Assembly: GCF_947507565.1 (NCBI RefSeq)
Contig: NC_089183.1
Coordinates: 2,852,001-2,916,000, forward strand
Source: Oscarella lobularis
Lineage: Eukaryota; Porifera; Homoscleromorpha; Homosclerophorida; Oscarellidae
DNA: 64,000 nucleotides
Reading direction: 5' to 3'
The number at the start of each line of letters is the position of its first letter. The first letter of the stretch is position 1. The notes beneath the pieces are model-generated. The model saw only the letters and a program-made list of their open reading frames with translations, was not told the origin of the DNA and ran no database searches. Of the stretch, positions 1-12,115 are shown piece by piece. Made by a program: the position numbers and the translations under genes.

Positions 1-876
1 CTCGCCCGTCATTTCAACGAATCCTTCCTCCCCGATCAATGCAATCGCTCGTGCGATCACTGCATTGAGGGCCTCTCCTCTCTAACCCCCGACGACGAAA
101 TCGTCGGCAAACCCGTTCGCCTCGACCTGACGGAAGCGTGTCGCGACGTCGTCACGATAGCAAATCACGCCGCGCGAACGAACCAACGAATGACGGCGAA
201 CCAACTCGTCGACGCGTGGCTCGGCACGGGTAAGCCGTCCCATCGCGTCGTCTCCGTCAAGCCGCCGCTCGGTCACACGCGCGAACAGTGCGAAACGATC
301 GTCCTCAACATGATCCTCGACCAGTATCTCCAAGAGGAGTTCCACTTCACTGCCTACAATACGAACAGTTATCTCAAAGCGGGTCGTCGCGCCCATTCCC
401 TGCTTCGGGGCTCCGCCAAGGCACTTTTTTATCTTCCCGGCTACGTTTATCTTAATCGTGCGCGTTGCGTCGAAGGCGAGGCTCCTCCTGCTGCCGTTGC
501 CCGGCTGCCGTCGCTTTGGCGATCGAAGCGTGTCGTGCAAAAAACGGATATTGTGTACGGGGACGATGACGACGACGACAGCGCGTCGTCATCAGCTCCG
601 AAGAGACATTTACATAGAGCCCTGTCTAGCGTTAGAGTTTCCGTTCAGACTCCTATCGTTTCTCCAGCTGTCTTGGGGTCAGAAATTGAAATTCCGACGG
701 CTGTTTCTCCTGTTCGGCTAGATTTGAATGCAGGTATTAGAGAGGAGGTTGTTACGTCAGAAACGTCGATGACGACGGCGGCGGCAAAGAGAAGTCGGTG
801 CTCGAAGGCGCCCACACTTTCTGACAATTCGGACGATGACGAGTTCAGTCTTGCCTTGTATGACACTCTGGGTTGA
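1..876 (+). CDS. RECQL: RecQ-like DNA helicase, C-terminal part (5' end outside window)
   Basis: The frame is open from base 1 and ends with TGA at 874-876, so only the last 291 residues are present. The first 20 or so residues hold the RecQ zinc-binding cysteines (pattern C..C..C with CDHC). A winged-helix RQC-type domain follows, resembling vertebrate RECQL/RECQ1: a block around LVDAWLGTGK and then EEFHFTAYNTNSYLKAGRRA, close to the RECQ1 segment KEDYSFTAY..SYLKIG. The tail is Ser/Asp-rich (poly-D near residue 185), lacks recognisable domains and is probably disordered. The family unwinds DNA 3' to 5' and acts in replication-fork restart in the nucleus. The helicase core lies upstream of the window. 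The last about 75 bases are copied at 12028-12110, at the junction of a tandem duplication. RECQL fits better than BLM or WRN because no HRDC domain follows. Confidence 0.8.
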   Translation, partial: LARHFNESFLPDQCNRSCDHCIEGLSSLTPDDEIVGKPVRLDLTEACRDVVTIANHAARTNQRMTANQLVDAWLGTGKPSHRVVSVKPPLGHTREQCETIVLNMILDQYLQEEFHFTAYNTNSYLKAGRRAHSLLRGSAKALFYLPGYVYLNRARCVEGEAPPAAVARLPSLWRSKRVVQKTDIVYGDDDDDDSASSSAPKRHLHRALSSVRVSVQTPIVSPAVLGSEIEIPTAVSPVRLDLNAGIREEVVTSETSMTTAAAKRSRCSKAPTLSDNSDDDEFSLALYDTLG

Positions 877-1109
877 GCGAGTTGGGTTTTCCTCGTTTAT
901 TTTCTGCACCTCGTAAGCGACGACTAGAATAGAATTAGGAGTCTCGAACGTCAGATTTTTGTAGCACACGTGACCGTGTTCGATGCTGCCTCTTAGTATC
1001 TGACTGGTAAGGTAATAGCAAAAGATATATTCAAAGAAGACAAAAGGAGAGCAAAGAACTGACATATTATTATTATATTATTATATCGAGTATACACGAA
1101 ACCTCTATC

Positions 1110-2991
1110 TCAGTCTGGCGCGTTTGGATACCGGCGTCCTTGACACGGAAGCAGATGCCCTCGAATCTTCTTCGCGTACACCGCATAGAACATCGACGCC
1201 ACGATGGCCACCGAGACGGAAGCGAGAATGAGATATCCGAACTGGCCCGGCTGCGGAAAAGCGGTGACGAGCGCACATCGTATCATATCGAAATTATAGT
1301 TAATAACCCATTGGACGCCGCCGACGATACCGCGATCCTTCGTCGACACCGTTTCCTGATAGATCTGCATGACGGCGCAGTCGAACATCCACAAGCCCGC
1401 GCGAGACGGCACGAGACCGGCGATCAGAGCGATCATCGACGGCGTGTAAGGATCGTTGTTACGACGCGTCGTCACGTTCGGAAAATTCTCGCATTCGATA
1501 ATCGTCGTCGCGTTGAGAATCGGCGGCGCGGCGGAGACGTTGACGAGCGTCGACGCGGTGACGTTCGTTTCCACGCAAACGGTCGCATTCGCAACTCGAC
1601 ACGACGACGTATGTTTGAGGTGTTCGACGCGCGAGCTTCCCGGCATAAAGACGGAGGCGGCGCAGACGAGAAGGCAGCCAATTTGAATTAACATTGCAAA
1701 CATTCCCGTTCTCGTCAGTCCGATGCGTCGTCGCAACGTCGGATAAATAGCCGTGCCGAGTATCGCCATGCCGGCGGCGAGTCCCTGATAGACGCTTATT
1801 TGCCAATACTTCATTCCCTGCGTGACGAGGTAGGCGTTGAAGAGGCCGCCAAACGCGAGTACGGTCATGTAGAGTATGGCCATGGCCATACCGGACATAA
1901 AAGCCTTTTGATGGTAGAACGTTTTCCAGCCGCGTACGAGAGTCGAACAGCTCCCCGTTAACTTGGAGAAGAAACTCCGTTGTTCTGTCCTCTCGATGAA
2001 CACGTCGTCTTCCTCTGCGCTATCGTGATCCTTTTCCCAATCGTGCACTTTGTTCTTTACGGCGAGTTCGGGCACTAGGCGATAGATTCGCCACAGGAGA
2101 CCGAATTCGATGAAAAATCCGACGACGCTAAACGCGACTATGGCGATCGCACTTCCCCAAAGTGATATCGACATGATCAGCGATACGGGTATGGGTGCGG
2201 CGATTTTGCAGAATAAGTCGATCTGCCGCAATTTCGAATTTAATCCTATAGCGAAAATTAATTAATTAATGCCATAGTTTTTTCTTTCGTACCTGCCAGT
2301 GCTTCTACGTTCTTATGCGCTATTACGACGACCCAGTCGCGTTCGAGTGCAACTACCGTTCCCGTCGTAGCCAACGTCGCCGTAGAACTGAGCACTATTA
2401 ATAATATGGAGCACGTGTAGTAGACCCAATTGTCTTTTATGGGATGATACGTCTCCGTCTCCGAAGTCGCTGTCATTCCGAGTTGGGGTAGTAGGACTAT
2501 TAGTAGAGAGGTAGCAGATAGGGCTATGGTACTGTTCTCAATCAAGAGCGTCGTGCGAACAACTGGATGAGGAAGTAGTTAAAAAATTAATTAATCCCGA
2601 TTAATATTATAAACCTTTAAGTCGTGGATTGGAGTCGACCCAATCGCCGACGAGCGTTCCCAGGGAGACGACGGTGAACGCTCGCACGAATCCGTATATG
2701 GCCGGTAGAAGCAACGAATTGCAGTCGATCGTTACGAGATATATGGAAACGGAGTACTCCCACATGCGGCAGTTCTGCACACGCTCTCATTAGACCTCTC
2801 GGCACACGGCGTCGCCGTGACCCGTTTTCTCACCCATTTGTATAGAAAGTGACTCAGGCAGAGCGTGTACATGATCGATGCTTTCACGACGACTTTCTCT
2901 TTTCTTTCGCCGAGTAAGGAGTCCGTTTCGCTGCCGTCGCCGTAGATGCTCTTCTGATCTGATTCCGGTTGAAGCGATAGAGACGCGTCTC
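1110..2991 (-). CDS. SLC40A1: Ferroportin-like iron exporter, copy 1 (first exon unresolved)
   Basis: Exons on the minus strand are 2991-2834, 2774-2615, 2562-2293 and 2245-1110. Frame is kept across all junctions (phases 0, 1, 1) and exon sizes match the intact paralog at 24130-26662. Ferroportin is the only known cellular Fe(II) exporter, a 12-helix MFS-type protein of the plasma membrane. Diagnostic blocks are SHFLYKW (TM1), NCRMWEYSVSIYLV (TM2), GDWVDSNPRLK, VRTTLLIEN, and RGIVGGVQWVINYNFD near the end, matching the vertebrate RGIINGVQ..MNYL block. The human hepcidin-binding region (FDCITT) is FGGLFN here, so that cysteine is absent. The 5' end is unresolved: exon 2991-2834 opens with a splice acceptor and has no ATG upstream in frame, so a short first exon with the start codon must lie further right, probably in 2992-3240. 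It is convergent with the helicase gene. Confidence 0.85.
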
Positions 2992-3716
2992 CTAGTATGA
3001 AGCCAATAATTATTTTTTATGGAGAATTGGACTGTGCAATGACGCACGGTCTAGTGACGCTGAATAGATAGCTTCCATGCTGCTCTCTTCTTGCTATACG
3101 GGTTGCTCGAGGTGGAGCATCCTTGCACTTCGTTGGCGCTCTCTGGGTGCTAAAGAAGCGATAGGATAAATAACCGTACACCTGTTGGCATAGCGACCTT
3201 GCGTCACTTCGTGGCGTCACTGCGCGACGCACGCAGACAACAACAATGAGGACGCTGCGAATCCGTTTCGATCGTTCGTTGGCGGTCGTCAGCTTAGCAG
3301 TAGCACGACTGAAACGACTTAGATGTTTGTATTCGAGGGTACGACGAGCTCTTCGGAATCAGGGGTCCCTTTTGAGGATCCTTGCTCATTCGAGGGTTCA
3401 TGGGACTCGCCGACGCGTCTAATCGATCTTTTCTCAGTTTAGGACACTGGACGAATAAATTGCGGGATCTACCTGTTTCTTGACCTCGACGGCTCTCTCC
3501 TGGTTTCAACCGATCTGCATCATATTCCAGTGTCTGACGTCTTACTTGCGGAGAACATCTCACTATGACAAGCCAAATCTGCAGCCAAAGCGAGAAGACT
3601 CCAAACCCGTGCAAACGGAGAAATTTATTCGTTCGTCTCACGTGACGTCGCGTGAGATCGTAGGGTGGAGTAGCCGCGTTCAAACTATTTGCTCGGAGCT
3701 ATTTGTTTTTCCGGCT
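2992..3716. other. Spacer between ferroportin 1 and the 44-EGF receptor
   Basis: This divergent intergenic stretch should hold the missing ferroportin first exon and the promoters of both genes. Small open frames exist on both strands, for example 58 codons at 3246-3422 (+) and 129 codons at 3294-3683 (-). They show no recognisable domain, and their survival in the duplicate at 13050-14055 is expected from recent duplication, so I do not call them genes. Confidence 0.4.
3638..3655. promoter_or_regulatory. E-box/CRE composite site upstream of the receptor gene
   Basis: The sequence TCACGTGACGTCGCGTGA joins a CACGTG E-box with a TGACGTCG CRE-like site and is close to palindromic. It lies 62 bp upstream of the receptor ATG at 3717. 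It is kept intact at 13685-13702 in the duplicated copy, although 300 bp of unrelated DNA separates that copy from its gene. Binding by bZIP or bHLH factors is inferred from the motif only. Confidence 0.4.
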
Positions 3717-6700
3717 ATGGCACACGCGCTGACGGCTCTCTCCCTTCTTGTGATTTTCTACTCATCCTTACACATCGGGTCAGTGAATGGACAGAGCGAT
3801 CCTTGCGTATCACGAAATCCAGAAGGTAACGGTCTTCGTTAATTATCATACTAGGGTCACACGCAGCATTAATATTGCTGTTTTTAACTTTGGAATGCGT
3901 TACCGTACAGGCTAAAGCACTCTGTTACCCTGTTACATAGATAGAGACTTGATCGTGTGGTAGTCATGTGCCACGCCTCTTTTCCTTTTCAGATTTTGCT
4001 AACTACAATCCATGGTCTGGAATAGCGTGGCTAAATACACCGTACAACTTTGATGTTCAACCGGGAACCAAGTCTGGTTTCAGCGTAGGATTTATTAGAG
4101 CTGAGAAGTCTGGTGCAACGTTATTCTACACAATAGCAAGTGATCCTCAAGACTTGTTTCTTGTCGATTTTACTACGGGCGAACTTACGTTACAAAATGA
4201 CATAGATGATCGCCAGGCAGCGCTAGGTACCAACCAGTTCTGTGCATCGTTTTTTGCCTTTTCTGGCCCCTCTCAAAGTCAAATAGGAGTTGGACTCTAT
4301 CGAGTTGCCGAAACCAATCTGAATACGCCGAACTTTACGAGATCTACATATAGTCTTGCTCTACCAGAAGATCAGTCTCTGAACACGGTAGTCTTTGACG
4401 TCATCGCCAATGACGCGGATACAGGTGAAGACGGTCAATTAACCTACAACATAACAAGTGGAAACGCCAACGGAACCTTTTCTCTCAATGCCACGTCTGG
4501 AGGACTTTCTCTAAGGAAGCATCTTGACTATGAGAAGAGGAAGACGTTCATGTTATCGATATCAGCTACTGATAATGGTCGAACTCCACGCACCGGTTCA
4601 GCAACGATAAACGTGACAGTGACAGACGTAAATGACAATGCCCCTTACTTTCTACAGCCGACGTACAGCGTAACTGTACTGGAAAACGCAACTGTTGGAT
4701 CAGAAATACTCACCGTGTCTGCTAGAGATACTGATAGTGGATCTAACGCCCTCCTGACGTACTCTCTTCAAACTATGATACCAGAGTTCTCTATCAACTC
4801 TGTCTCTGGTGTTCTGCTCCTGAGCCAGAGTTTAGATTACGAAAGAAAAAGATCATATACTGTCAGAGTAAACGTCACAGATTCAAAACACAGCAGTCAA
4901 GCGTCAGTCTTCATTACAGTCATAAACGTAGACGAATGTCGTTTGGCGACATGCCACTACGGAGGAACGTGTGTCGAAGGCGACGCCAGTTACACGTGCG
5001 TGTGCGCTCCTGGCTACACAGGCGAGCATTGCGAAACAGACATTGATGAATGCAGTTCGTTTCCGTGTCAGAACAAGGGACAATGCACAGATAGTGTGAA
5101 CGGGTATACCTGCTCATGCGATCCTGGATTCACTGGTTTGTATTGCCAAACAGACGTCAATGAGTGCGAGTCATTGCCTTGTCAGAATGGAGGAACGTGC
5201 ACGGACATCGTTAACGGTTATAACTGCACGTGCTCTCCTGGTTTCACGGGGGAAAACTGTGCCACGAATATTGACGAATGCTCATCGATGCCCTGCATGA
5301 ACCAAGGCAGTTGCGTTGATGGCATAGCCACGTATGATTGCAATTGCGCAGACGGATACACCGGAATTCACTGCGAGACGAATATCGACGAGTGCGAGTC
5401 ACGACCCTGCCTTTACAACGGTACCTGCATTGATAAAATCAACTCCTTCAGCTGTGACTGTCAAGATGGATACACTGGATTGCTCTGCGAATCTAACATC
5501 GACGAATGCCAGAGCAATCCTTGTCAGCACCACGGAACGTGCGTAGACCAGATCAATCGCTACGATTGTACCTGTGCTCCAGGGTACACAGACGTTCACT
5601 GCGAGACGAACATTGACGAGTGCAGTTCAAATCCCTGTCTTCACGAGAGCACGTGCGTAGATGACGTGAACTCCTACCGCTGTCTATGTCGAGATGGCTA
5701 CACGGGAATCCTATGTGAAACTGACGTTGATGAGTGCCAGAGTGATCCCTGTCAACACGCCGGAACCTGCTCTGACAACGTCAATCATTATTTATGCACG
5801 TGCACTCCTGGATACACTGGAAGTAACTGCGAAACGAATTTCGATGAGTGCGCGTCGAGACCCTGTCTTCACAACGGTACCTGCATCGATAAAATAAACT
5901 CGTACAGCTGCTCGTGTCGCGATGGGTATACTGGAGTGGTCTGCGAGTTGGAAATCAACGAATGCGCGAGTAATCCTTGTCAGCACGGCGGAACGTGCTC
6001 TGACGAAATTAATCAATATACGTGTACATGCGCTCCTGGCTACACAGGGCGTCATTGCGAGATAAACGTCGACGAATGCGCGTCGCAGCCTTGCCAACAC
6101 CGCGGCACCTGCGTAGACGAAATCAACTTCTATCGCTGCTTGTGTGAAGACGGTTATACTGGGAGTCTCTGCGAGCAGGACATCGACGAATGTGCGAGCA
6201 ATCCGTGTCTGAATGACGGTACCTGTTCGGATGATTTGAATCGCTATTCGTGCACGTGCGCTCCTGGATACACCGATTCGAATTGCGAGACGAACTTCGA
6301 CGAGTGCACGTCGAATCCGTGCCTTCACAACGCCACGTGCGTGGACGGCATCGATTCGTACGCGTGCACGTGCCGAGACGGTTATACTGGGATTCTCTGC
6401 GAGACGGATATCGATGAATGTCAGAGCAATCCTTGCCAGTTCGGTGGAACGTGTACGGACCAGGTGAATCGATATGTCTGCGCGTGTGCGCCCGGGTACA
6501 CGGGCCTTCAGTGCCAAACGAATTACGACGAATGCAATTCGAATCCTTGTCGTCACGAGGGCACTTGCGTAGACGGAATCAACTCGTACACGTGTCAGTG
6601 TCCAGCTGGTTATACTGGCACGCTGTGCGAATTGGATATAGATGAATGTCTAAGTAACCCCTGCCAGAATGGTGGGACCTGTTCCGACAATATTAACCAT

Positions 6701-9700
6701 TACGTCTGCACGTGTGCGCCTGGGTACACGGGTCTCGAGTGCCAAACGAATGTCGATGAGTGCGCTTCGGCTCCCTGTCTTAACAACGGTGTTTGCATAG
6801 ACGATATCAATTCCTACAGCTGCAATTGTAAGGCTGGTTATACTGGAGTCACATGTGAAATCGATATCGATGAATGCCAAAGCAATCCCTGTCAGAATGA
6901 CGGAACGTGTGCGGACGAAGTCAACCGCTACGTTTGCACCTGCACTCCTGGATACACAGACCTTCGATGCCAGACAAATTTCAACGAGTGCGGCTCTCAG
7001 CCCTGTCTTCACAACGGCACCTGCATAGACGGTATTGATTCATACCGATGCGAGTGCCGAGCTGGGTATACTGGATTAGTATGCGGAGTAGATATCGATG
7101 AATGTCAGAGCAATCCCTGTCAACACGATGGAACGTGTACTGATCAGGTAAATCAATACGTCTGCACGTGTGCTTCTGGGTACACTGGCATCCATTGCGA
7201 AACCAATGTCGACGAGTGCGCTTCTAAGCCCTGTCGTCATGACGGTGTCTGCGTCGATGGCGTTGATTCGTATCAATGTTCGTGTAAGGACGGTTACACA
7301 GGGACTCTGTGTGAAACAGAAATCGATGAATGTGAAAGTCGTCCTTGTCAAAATGGAGGGACCTGTAACGACGATATAAATCGATACACGTGCTCTTGCG
7401 TTCCTGGGTACACTGGACGTCATTGCGAGGTAAATTTCGACGAGTGCGGTTCTCGACCCTGCCTCAACAACGCCACCTGCGTCGATGAAATCAATTCCCA
7501 CAGTTGCCTGTGTCGAGACGGTTACACCGGACTACAATGCGAGTCAGACATCGACGAATGCCAGAGCAATCCCTGTCAGAACAACGCAACGTGTTCTGAT
7601 AACATTAACTATTATCTTTGCACCTGTGCTCCTGGATACACCGACGTTCACTGTGAGACGAACTTTGATGAGTGCGCTTCAAATCCCTGCCAACATAAGA
7701 GCACGTGCATAGACGATGTAGACTCTTACCACTGCTCGTGCAGTGACGGATACACGGGGCTACAATGCGAGTTGGAAATCGACGAATGTCAGAGTAATCC
7801 CTGTCAACATAACGGGACTTGCTCGGATAAAATCGATCACTACGTGTGTACCTGTGCTCCCGGGTACACCGGTCGTCATTGCGAAATTGATGTTGATGAA
7901 TGCGCTTCTCGACCGTGTTTCCACAACGGTACCTGCGTCGATGACGTAGACGCTTACCACTGCGTGTGTCGCGATGGTTACGCGGGGACTTTCTGCGAAG
8001 TAGAGATTGACGAGTGTCAAAGTAATCCCTGTCGGAACGGAGCGAATTGCACGGATAACGTCAATCATTACGTGTGCAAATGCGCTCCTGGATACACAGG
8101 TATTCACTGCGAGATCAATTTTGACGAGTGTTCTTCTCGCCCCTGTCAACACGACGGTAGTTGCGTAGATGAAATCAATTCCTATCAGTGCGTGTGCAGA
8201 GACGGTTACACGGGGGTTCTGTGTGAGACAGAAATCGACGAGTGCGAGAGCAATCCGTGTCAGAATCACGCTAACTGTACCAACTTCATAGACTTCTACA
8301 CGTGCTCGTGTGCGCCTGGTTACACTGGCCTCCAATGTGAAACTGATTATGATGAATGCTCGTCGAGGCCCTGCCTTTATGACGGTACTTGCGTAGATGG
8401 TATCAATTCCTATAGATGTCTCTGTCAAGACGGCTACACTGGAGTATTGTGCGAGACTGAGATTGACGAGTGCCAGAGTGATCCCTGTCAGAACAACGCC
8501 ACCTGCTCTGACTTCGTCAATAGTTATACGTGTACGTGTGCTCCTGGGTACACTGATCTTTACTGCGAGACTAACTACGATGAGTGCGCCTCTGCGCCCT
8601 GTCAGCACGGCGGTACCTGCGTGGATGACGTCAATTCGTATCATTGTCTATGCGAAGGTGGATACACCGGGGTGCTGTGTGAAGTAGAAATCGATGAATG
8701 TCAGAGCGAGCCCTGTCAGAACAATGCGACTTGTTACGATAATGTTAATCACTACGTTTGCGGGTGCGCTCCTGGATACACGGGGCGTCACTGCGAGATA
8801 AACTACGACGAGTGCGGCTCTCAGCCCTGTCTTCACAATGGCACGTGCGTCGATGGCATCGATCATCATTATTGTCTTTGTCGAGACGGATACACGGGGA
8901 CTCTTTGCGAGTCAGAAATCGACGAATGCCAGAGTCTTCCGTGCCAGAACAACGCCACCTGCTCTGACTATATAGATTATTACATCTGTACTTGCACTCC
9001 TGGATACACCGGTCTTCATTGCGAGATTGACATCGACGAGTGCGGTTCGAATCCCTGCCTTCACAACGGCACTTGCGTAGATGAAATAAATTCCTACGAC
9101 TGCCTCTGTCATGATGGGTACACTGGACTATTGTGCGAGACAGATATAGACGAATGCCTGAGCGATCCCTGTCAGAACAATGCGACCTGCTCCGACATGG
9201 TAAACCACTACATATGCAATTGCTCAGCCGGATACGTCGGTTTCGATTGCGAGACGAATTTCGACGAATGCAATTCGACTTCGTGCTTTCACAACGGCAC
9301 CTGCATCGACGGTATAAATACGTACTATTGCATGTGCGAGACCGGCTACACGGGAGTCCTGTGTGAGTCAGAAATCGACGAATGCCAGAGCAATCCTTGT
9401 CGTCACAACGGCACGTGTCTCGACGCTCTAGGTCACTATCTGTGCACGTGTGCTCCGGGCTTCACCGGCTCGAATTGCGAGACGAATTTTAATGAATGCA
9501 ATTCGACTCCGTGCTTCCACAACGGTACTTGCGTAGACGGCATAGACTCTTACTACTGTTTATGTCGAGACGGCTTCACCGGATTACACTGCGAAACGAA
9601 CATAGATGACTGCTCCGAGAATCTCTGCAAGAACAGCGGGACTTGTATAGATTTGGTAGCCGATTACGAGTGCTCGTGCACGGACGGTTACCATGGTAAA

Positions 9701-10642
9701 AATTGCGAGTTGGATGTCGATGAATGCCTCTCAGATCCTTGCCAACATTGCGGAATATGCCGCAATCTGATTGGTTTTTACACTTGCTCGTGTTCGCCCG
9801 GGTTCACCGGATCCCAATGCGAGATCGAGATCGACGAATGCCAAGCCGTTCCTTGTCAATTTCAAGGAAATTGCATCGATATCGTCAACGGATACGTGTG
9901 TGAATGCAGTCCAGGTTTTGCCGGGCAGAACTGTCAAATCGACTTAAATAGCGGCCAGGCCACGTACGCTCCGCCTAACGGATTTGGCGTCGTCGTCATC
10001 AATTCAACGTCGGTTTACGTCAATTGGGAACCGATTGTCGATGCGAGCGACTTGAGTCGGTACAGAGTGTACTACAACAAGATTGAAGACGATATGATAG
10101 TGCCGTCGTACACCGATTTTGATAAACATCGATCTGCTGGTGTCATACAAGTGTCGACTGGAGAAAGTGCGTATTCGTTTTCTCTGCTTGCCTTGTACCA
10201 GGTCAATGGAACGTCGTACGAGGGACGTTCTACTGCGACTGTTGACGTTTCTAATAAAGGTAATGCAATAAGATATTTTAATTTAATTGAAATAACGCGT
10301 CGTCTTTTGAAGCTTTTGAATCGTGCAACAACGTGAATAGAAACTGTAAGTATATTTGTTGATATGGTGTCGATTCGTAAAGCGAATTTATTCACAGATC
10401 TGATCATCGCGCTACTGTGTTTCCTTGGAGGTCTCCTCCTCGGAATAATCGGAATGTTCATCGTGTACGGCGTTATGAGAAAGAAACTCGACAAAGTTCG
10501 TCAGCGCCTAAAATCGCGGAGCATCAATATGACATTGACACCGGCATACGCCAGCTTCCTACAATCGCTAAGCGAGCCTGACGACTCTTACGACGTCGTT
10601 AACAACCCCGTCTACGCTACTAGGGAAAGTGCCGATACGTAA
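3717..10642 (+). CDS. Giant cadherin-EGF receptor with 44 EGF modules (gene A)
   Basis: Exons are 3717-3825, 3993-10259, 10313-10345 and 10398-10642 (2217 aa; phase-1 introns throughout). Residues 1-26 are a signal peptide. A cadherin-like N-terminal module follows, conserved in all paralogs (DPC.SRNP, NTPYNF, GTNQFCAS), then two clear cadherin repeats with LDYE and DVNDNAP calcium motifs. Next come 44 consecutive calcium-binding EGF domains (DIDEC-type), at 4925-9940. After them stand one fibronectin type III domain (PPNGFGV to TVDVS), a transmembrane helix (LIIALLCFLGGLLLGIIGMFIV) and a cytoplasmic tail of about 60 residues with an NPVY motif (PTB-binding/endocytic type). It is probably a cell-surface adhesion or recognition protein. 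The array resembles Notch and fibrillin, but Notch LNR and ankyrin domains are absent. Three related genes or remnants follow on the same strand. Confidence 0.85.
4925..9940 (+). repeat. 44 x 114-bp EGF-coding array with a 228-bp higher-order unit
   Basis: 44 units of exactly 114 bp (38 codons) fill 5016 bp with no length change. From unit 5 to unit 41 two types alternate: even units read like QSNPCQ..TCSD..N.Y.CTCAPGYT, odd units like PCLHNGTCVD.INSY.CLCRDGYTG. The real amplification unit is therefore a 228-bp dimer. Units 1-4 and 42-44 are more diverged and fall outside the alternation, as expected for array ends. Confidence 0.9.
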
Positions 10643-11458
10643 CAGGTACTGTACGACGTTATAAATACAGTTGATGTTTCTTCTTCTTCTTCTTTTTCCA
10701 TCAGCGGCAATTGTACTTGCATTGCTGCTGCTTCTGCTTCTGCTGCTGCATGGCTTTACCGTAGATACTGTAGTTTAGAGAATCCCTTTGATTTTCTACG
10801 TATGCAATGAAGCCTTAATTAAGTCTTCCCATCTCCTGCCCATCGAGCCCTTTTATACCTCCCCTCCCCTCGTAGCGCACTTCCTCCATAAGAATTTAAG
10901 AAACCGCAATTGCCTTCGAAATAAGTAATCAGCGGCAAAAGCGATTGAGGCGTTGAAAAGATGAAAGGTAAAGCTACATATGCAGCCAAAAATTTCCGCC
11001 GAGTTTGACCTTGCAACGAGGCTGTATAGTAGTAGATGACCGGAGGTGCGGATCAGTAAGGCCTTGCGCGTATTAGCGAGCGAACCTTAACAAGATCCTT
11101 TTAAATCCCGTTATTGAGGGAGCGTTGAAACTGTGGGGGGAGGGAGGGGGGAGGTTAGTTCTCGGACTCAGAGGACGGATGGTATCAAATCGTCTCGGGT
11201 ATATACGCCCTCTGGCCCTTTTGGCTTGGTAGACTAAAATAATTCTAGCATACCAATCGAAATCTCTTATTAACTTCATTGCAGTACAGTACCTGTAAGC
11301 GGCATTGAATAAGTGAGGTTAGGGATGTTACCAAAGATAAAACAAATCCGCCTCCAAGCTTCTAGAGATAGTTTAGGCCTAAGTTGTCTACTAAGCCACT
11401 TTTGTAGGGCTTGCCCACGGGTATTGTATATGTGTATTTCCTTGGAGCTTTTTTAGCA
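10643..11458. other. Intergenic spacer, 3' of gene A and 5' of a truncated receptor
   Basis: No gene was found. A (TTC)n tract near 10679-10698 and a CTG/TGC-rich patch near 10725-10750 lie just after the gene. The block from about 10875 (gcgcacttcctccataag) to 11230 (gccctctggcccttttggct) recurs at about 18330-18670 and 21448-21650. In each place it sits upstream of a receptor gene of the short type, so it probably carries their shared promoter. Confidence 0.5.
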
Positions 11459-12027
11459 ATGACGCAAGCGCTTATGACACTCTTGTTTTTTCTTTTACCT
11501 CTGCACATCGGATCAGTGAGCGGTGAGAGCGATCCTTGCGCTACGCGAAGCCCTGAAGGTAAAATCGTTATTTCGCCGTCTGCTGTTATCAAAGTTGCAC
11601 AACTAATCATTCGTAACCACATGCCTCACGACTCTTTTTTCCTTTATAGATCAGTGAGCGGTGAGAGCGATCCTTGCGCTACGCGAAGTCCTGAAGGTAA
11701 AATCGTTATTTCGCCGTCTGCTGTTATCAAAGTTGCACAACTAATCATTCGTAACCACATGCCTCACGACTCTTTTTTCCTTTATAGATTTTGCTAACTA
11801 CAATCCGTCGTCTGGCATAACGTGGCTAGATACACCGTACAACTTTGGTGTTCAGGCGGGGGCCAAAGCTGGTTTCAGCGTAGGATATATTAAAGCTGTG
11901 AAGTCTGGTGCAACAATATTCTACACTATAGCAAGTGATCCTCAGAGATTGTTCGTTGTTGTCAATGTTACAGGCGAACTTACGTTAAAAAATGACATAG
12001 ACGAACGCCAGGCAGCGCTTGGTACCA
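11459..12027 (+). pseudogene. Truncated copy of short receptor gene D (5' end only)
   Basis: Exon 1 (11459-11558, signal peptide, phase 1) and the start of exon 2 (11788-12027) match gene D at 19011-19492 almost base for base. The match stops at the GGTACCAA of exon 2, where the sequence changes to helicase 3' sequence. That makes it the left half of a gene cut by the tandem-duplication junction; it cannot encode the cadherin, EGF or membrane parts. The exon 1-intron 1 segment is also duplicated internally (see 11512-11787). Confidence 0.85.
11512..11787 (+). repeat. 138-bp tandem duplication carrying exon-1 end and intron 1
   Basis: Copies at 11512-11649 and 11650-11787 differ at one position seen by eye (agccctgaag versus agtcctgaag). 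Each carries the end of exon 1, its GT donor, the intron and the AG acceptor. 138 is a multiple of three, so the unspliced frame also stays open. Gene D at 19011 lacks it, so it arose in the truncated copy only. Confidence 0.9.
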
Positions 12028-12115
12028 AGGTTCGAAGGCGCCCACGCTTTCTGACAATTCGGACGATGACGAGTTCAATCTTGCCTTGTACGACACTCTT
12101 AGTTAAGCGAGTTAC
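12028..12115 (+). pseudogene. Helicase 3'-end fragment at the duplication junction
   Basis: This matches 808-880 of the RECQL-like gene (gaaggcgcccac..ttctgacaattcggacgatgacgag) with a few substitutions. It is joined directly to the broken gene D exon 2. Only about 25 codons are represented, with no promoter or helicase domain, so it is a passenger fragment marking the left edge of duplicate copy 2. Confidence 0.85.

Noticed and set aside
3246-3422. 58-codon frame conserved in both duplicate copies (3246 and about 13305)
   Set aside because: The two copies are recent duplicates, so conservation is uninformative; the product is Arg/Leu-rich without features, and a competing frame exists on the other strand.
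5792-8644. Long antisense open frames (254 and 294 codons) across the EGF array
   Set aside because: They are produced by the 114-bp periodicity and codon bias of the sense strand; their sequences are repetitive mirrors of EGF codons and lack any domain.
4925-9940. Identity of gene A as Notch, fibrillin or Crumbs
   Set aside because: There are no LNR, ankyrin, TB or laminin-G domains; cadherin repeats before the EGFs and a fibronectin domain after them do not fit these families, so no symbol was given.
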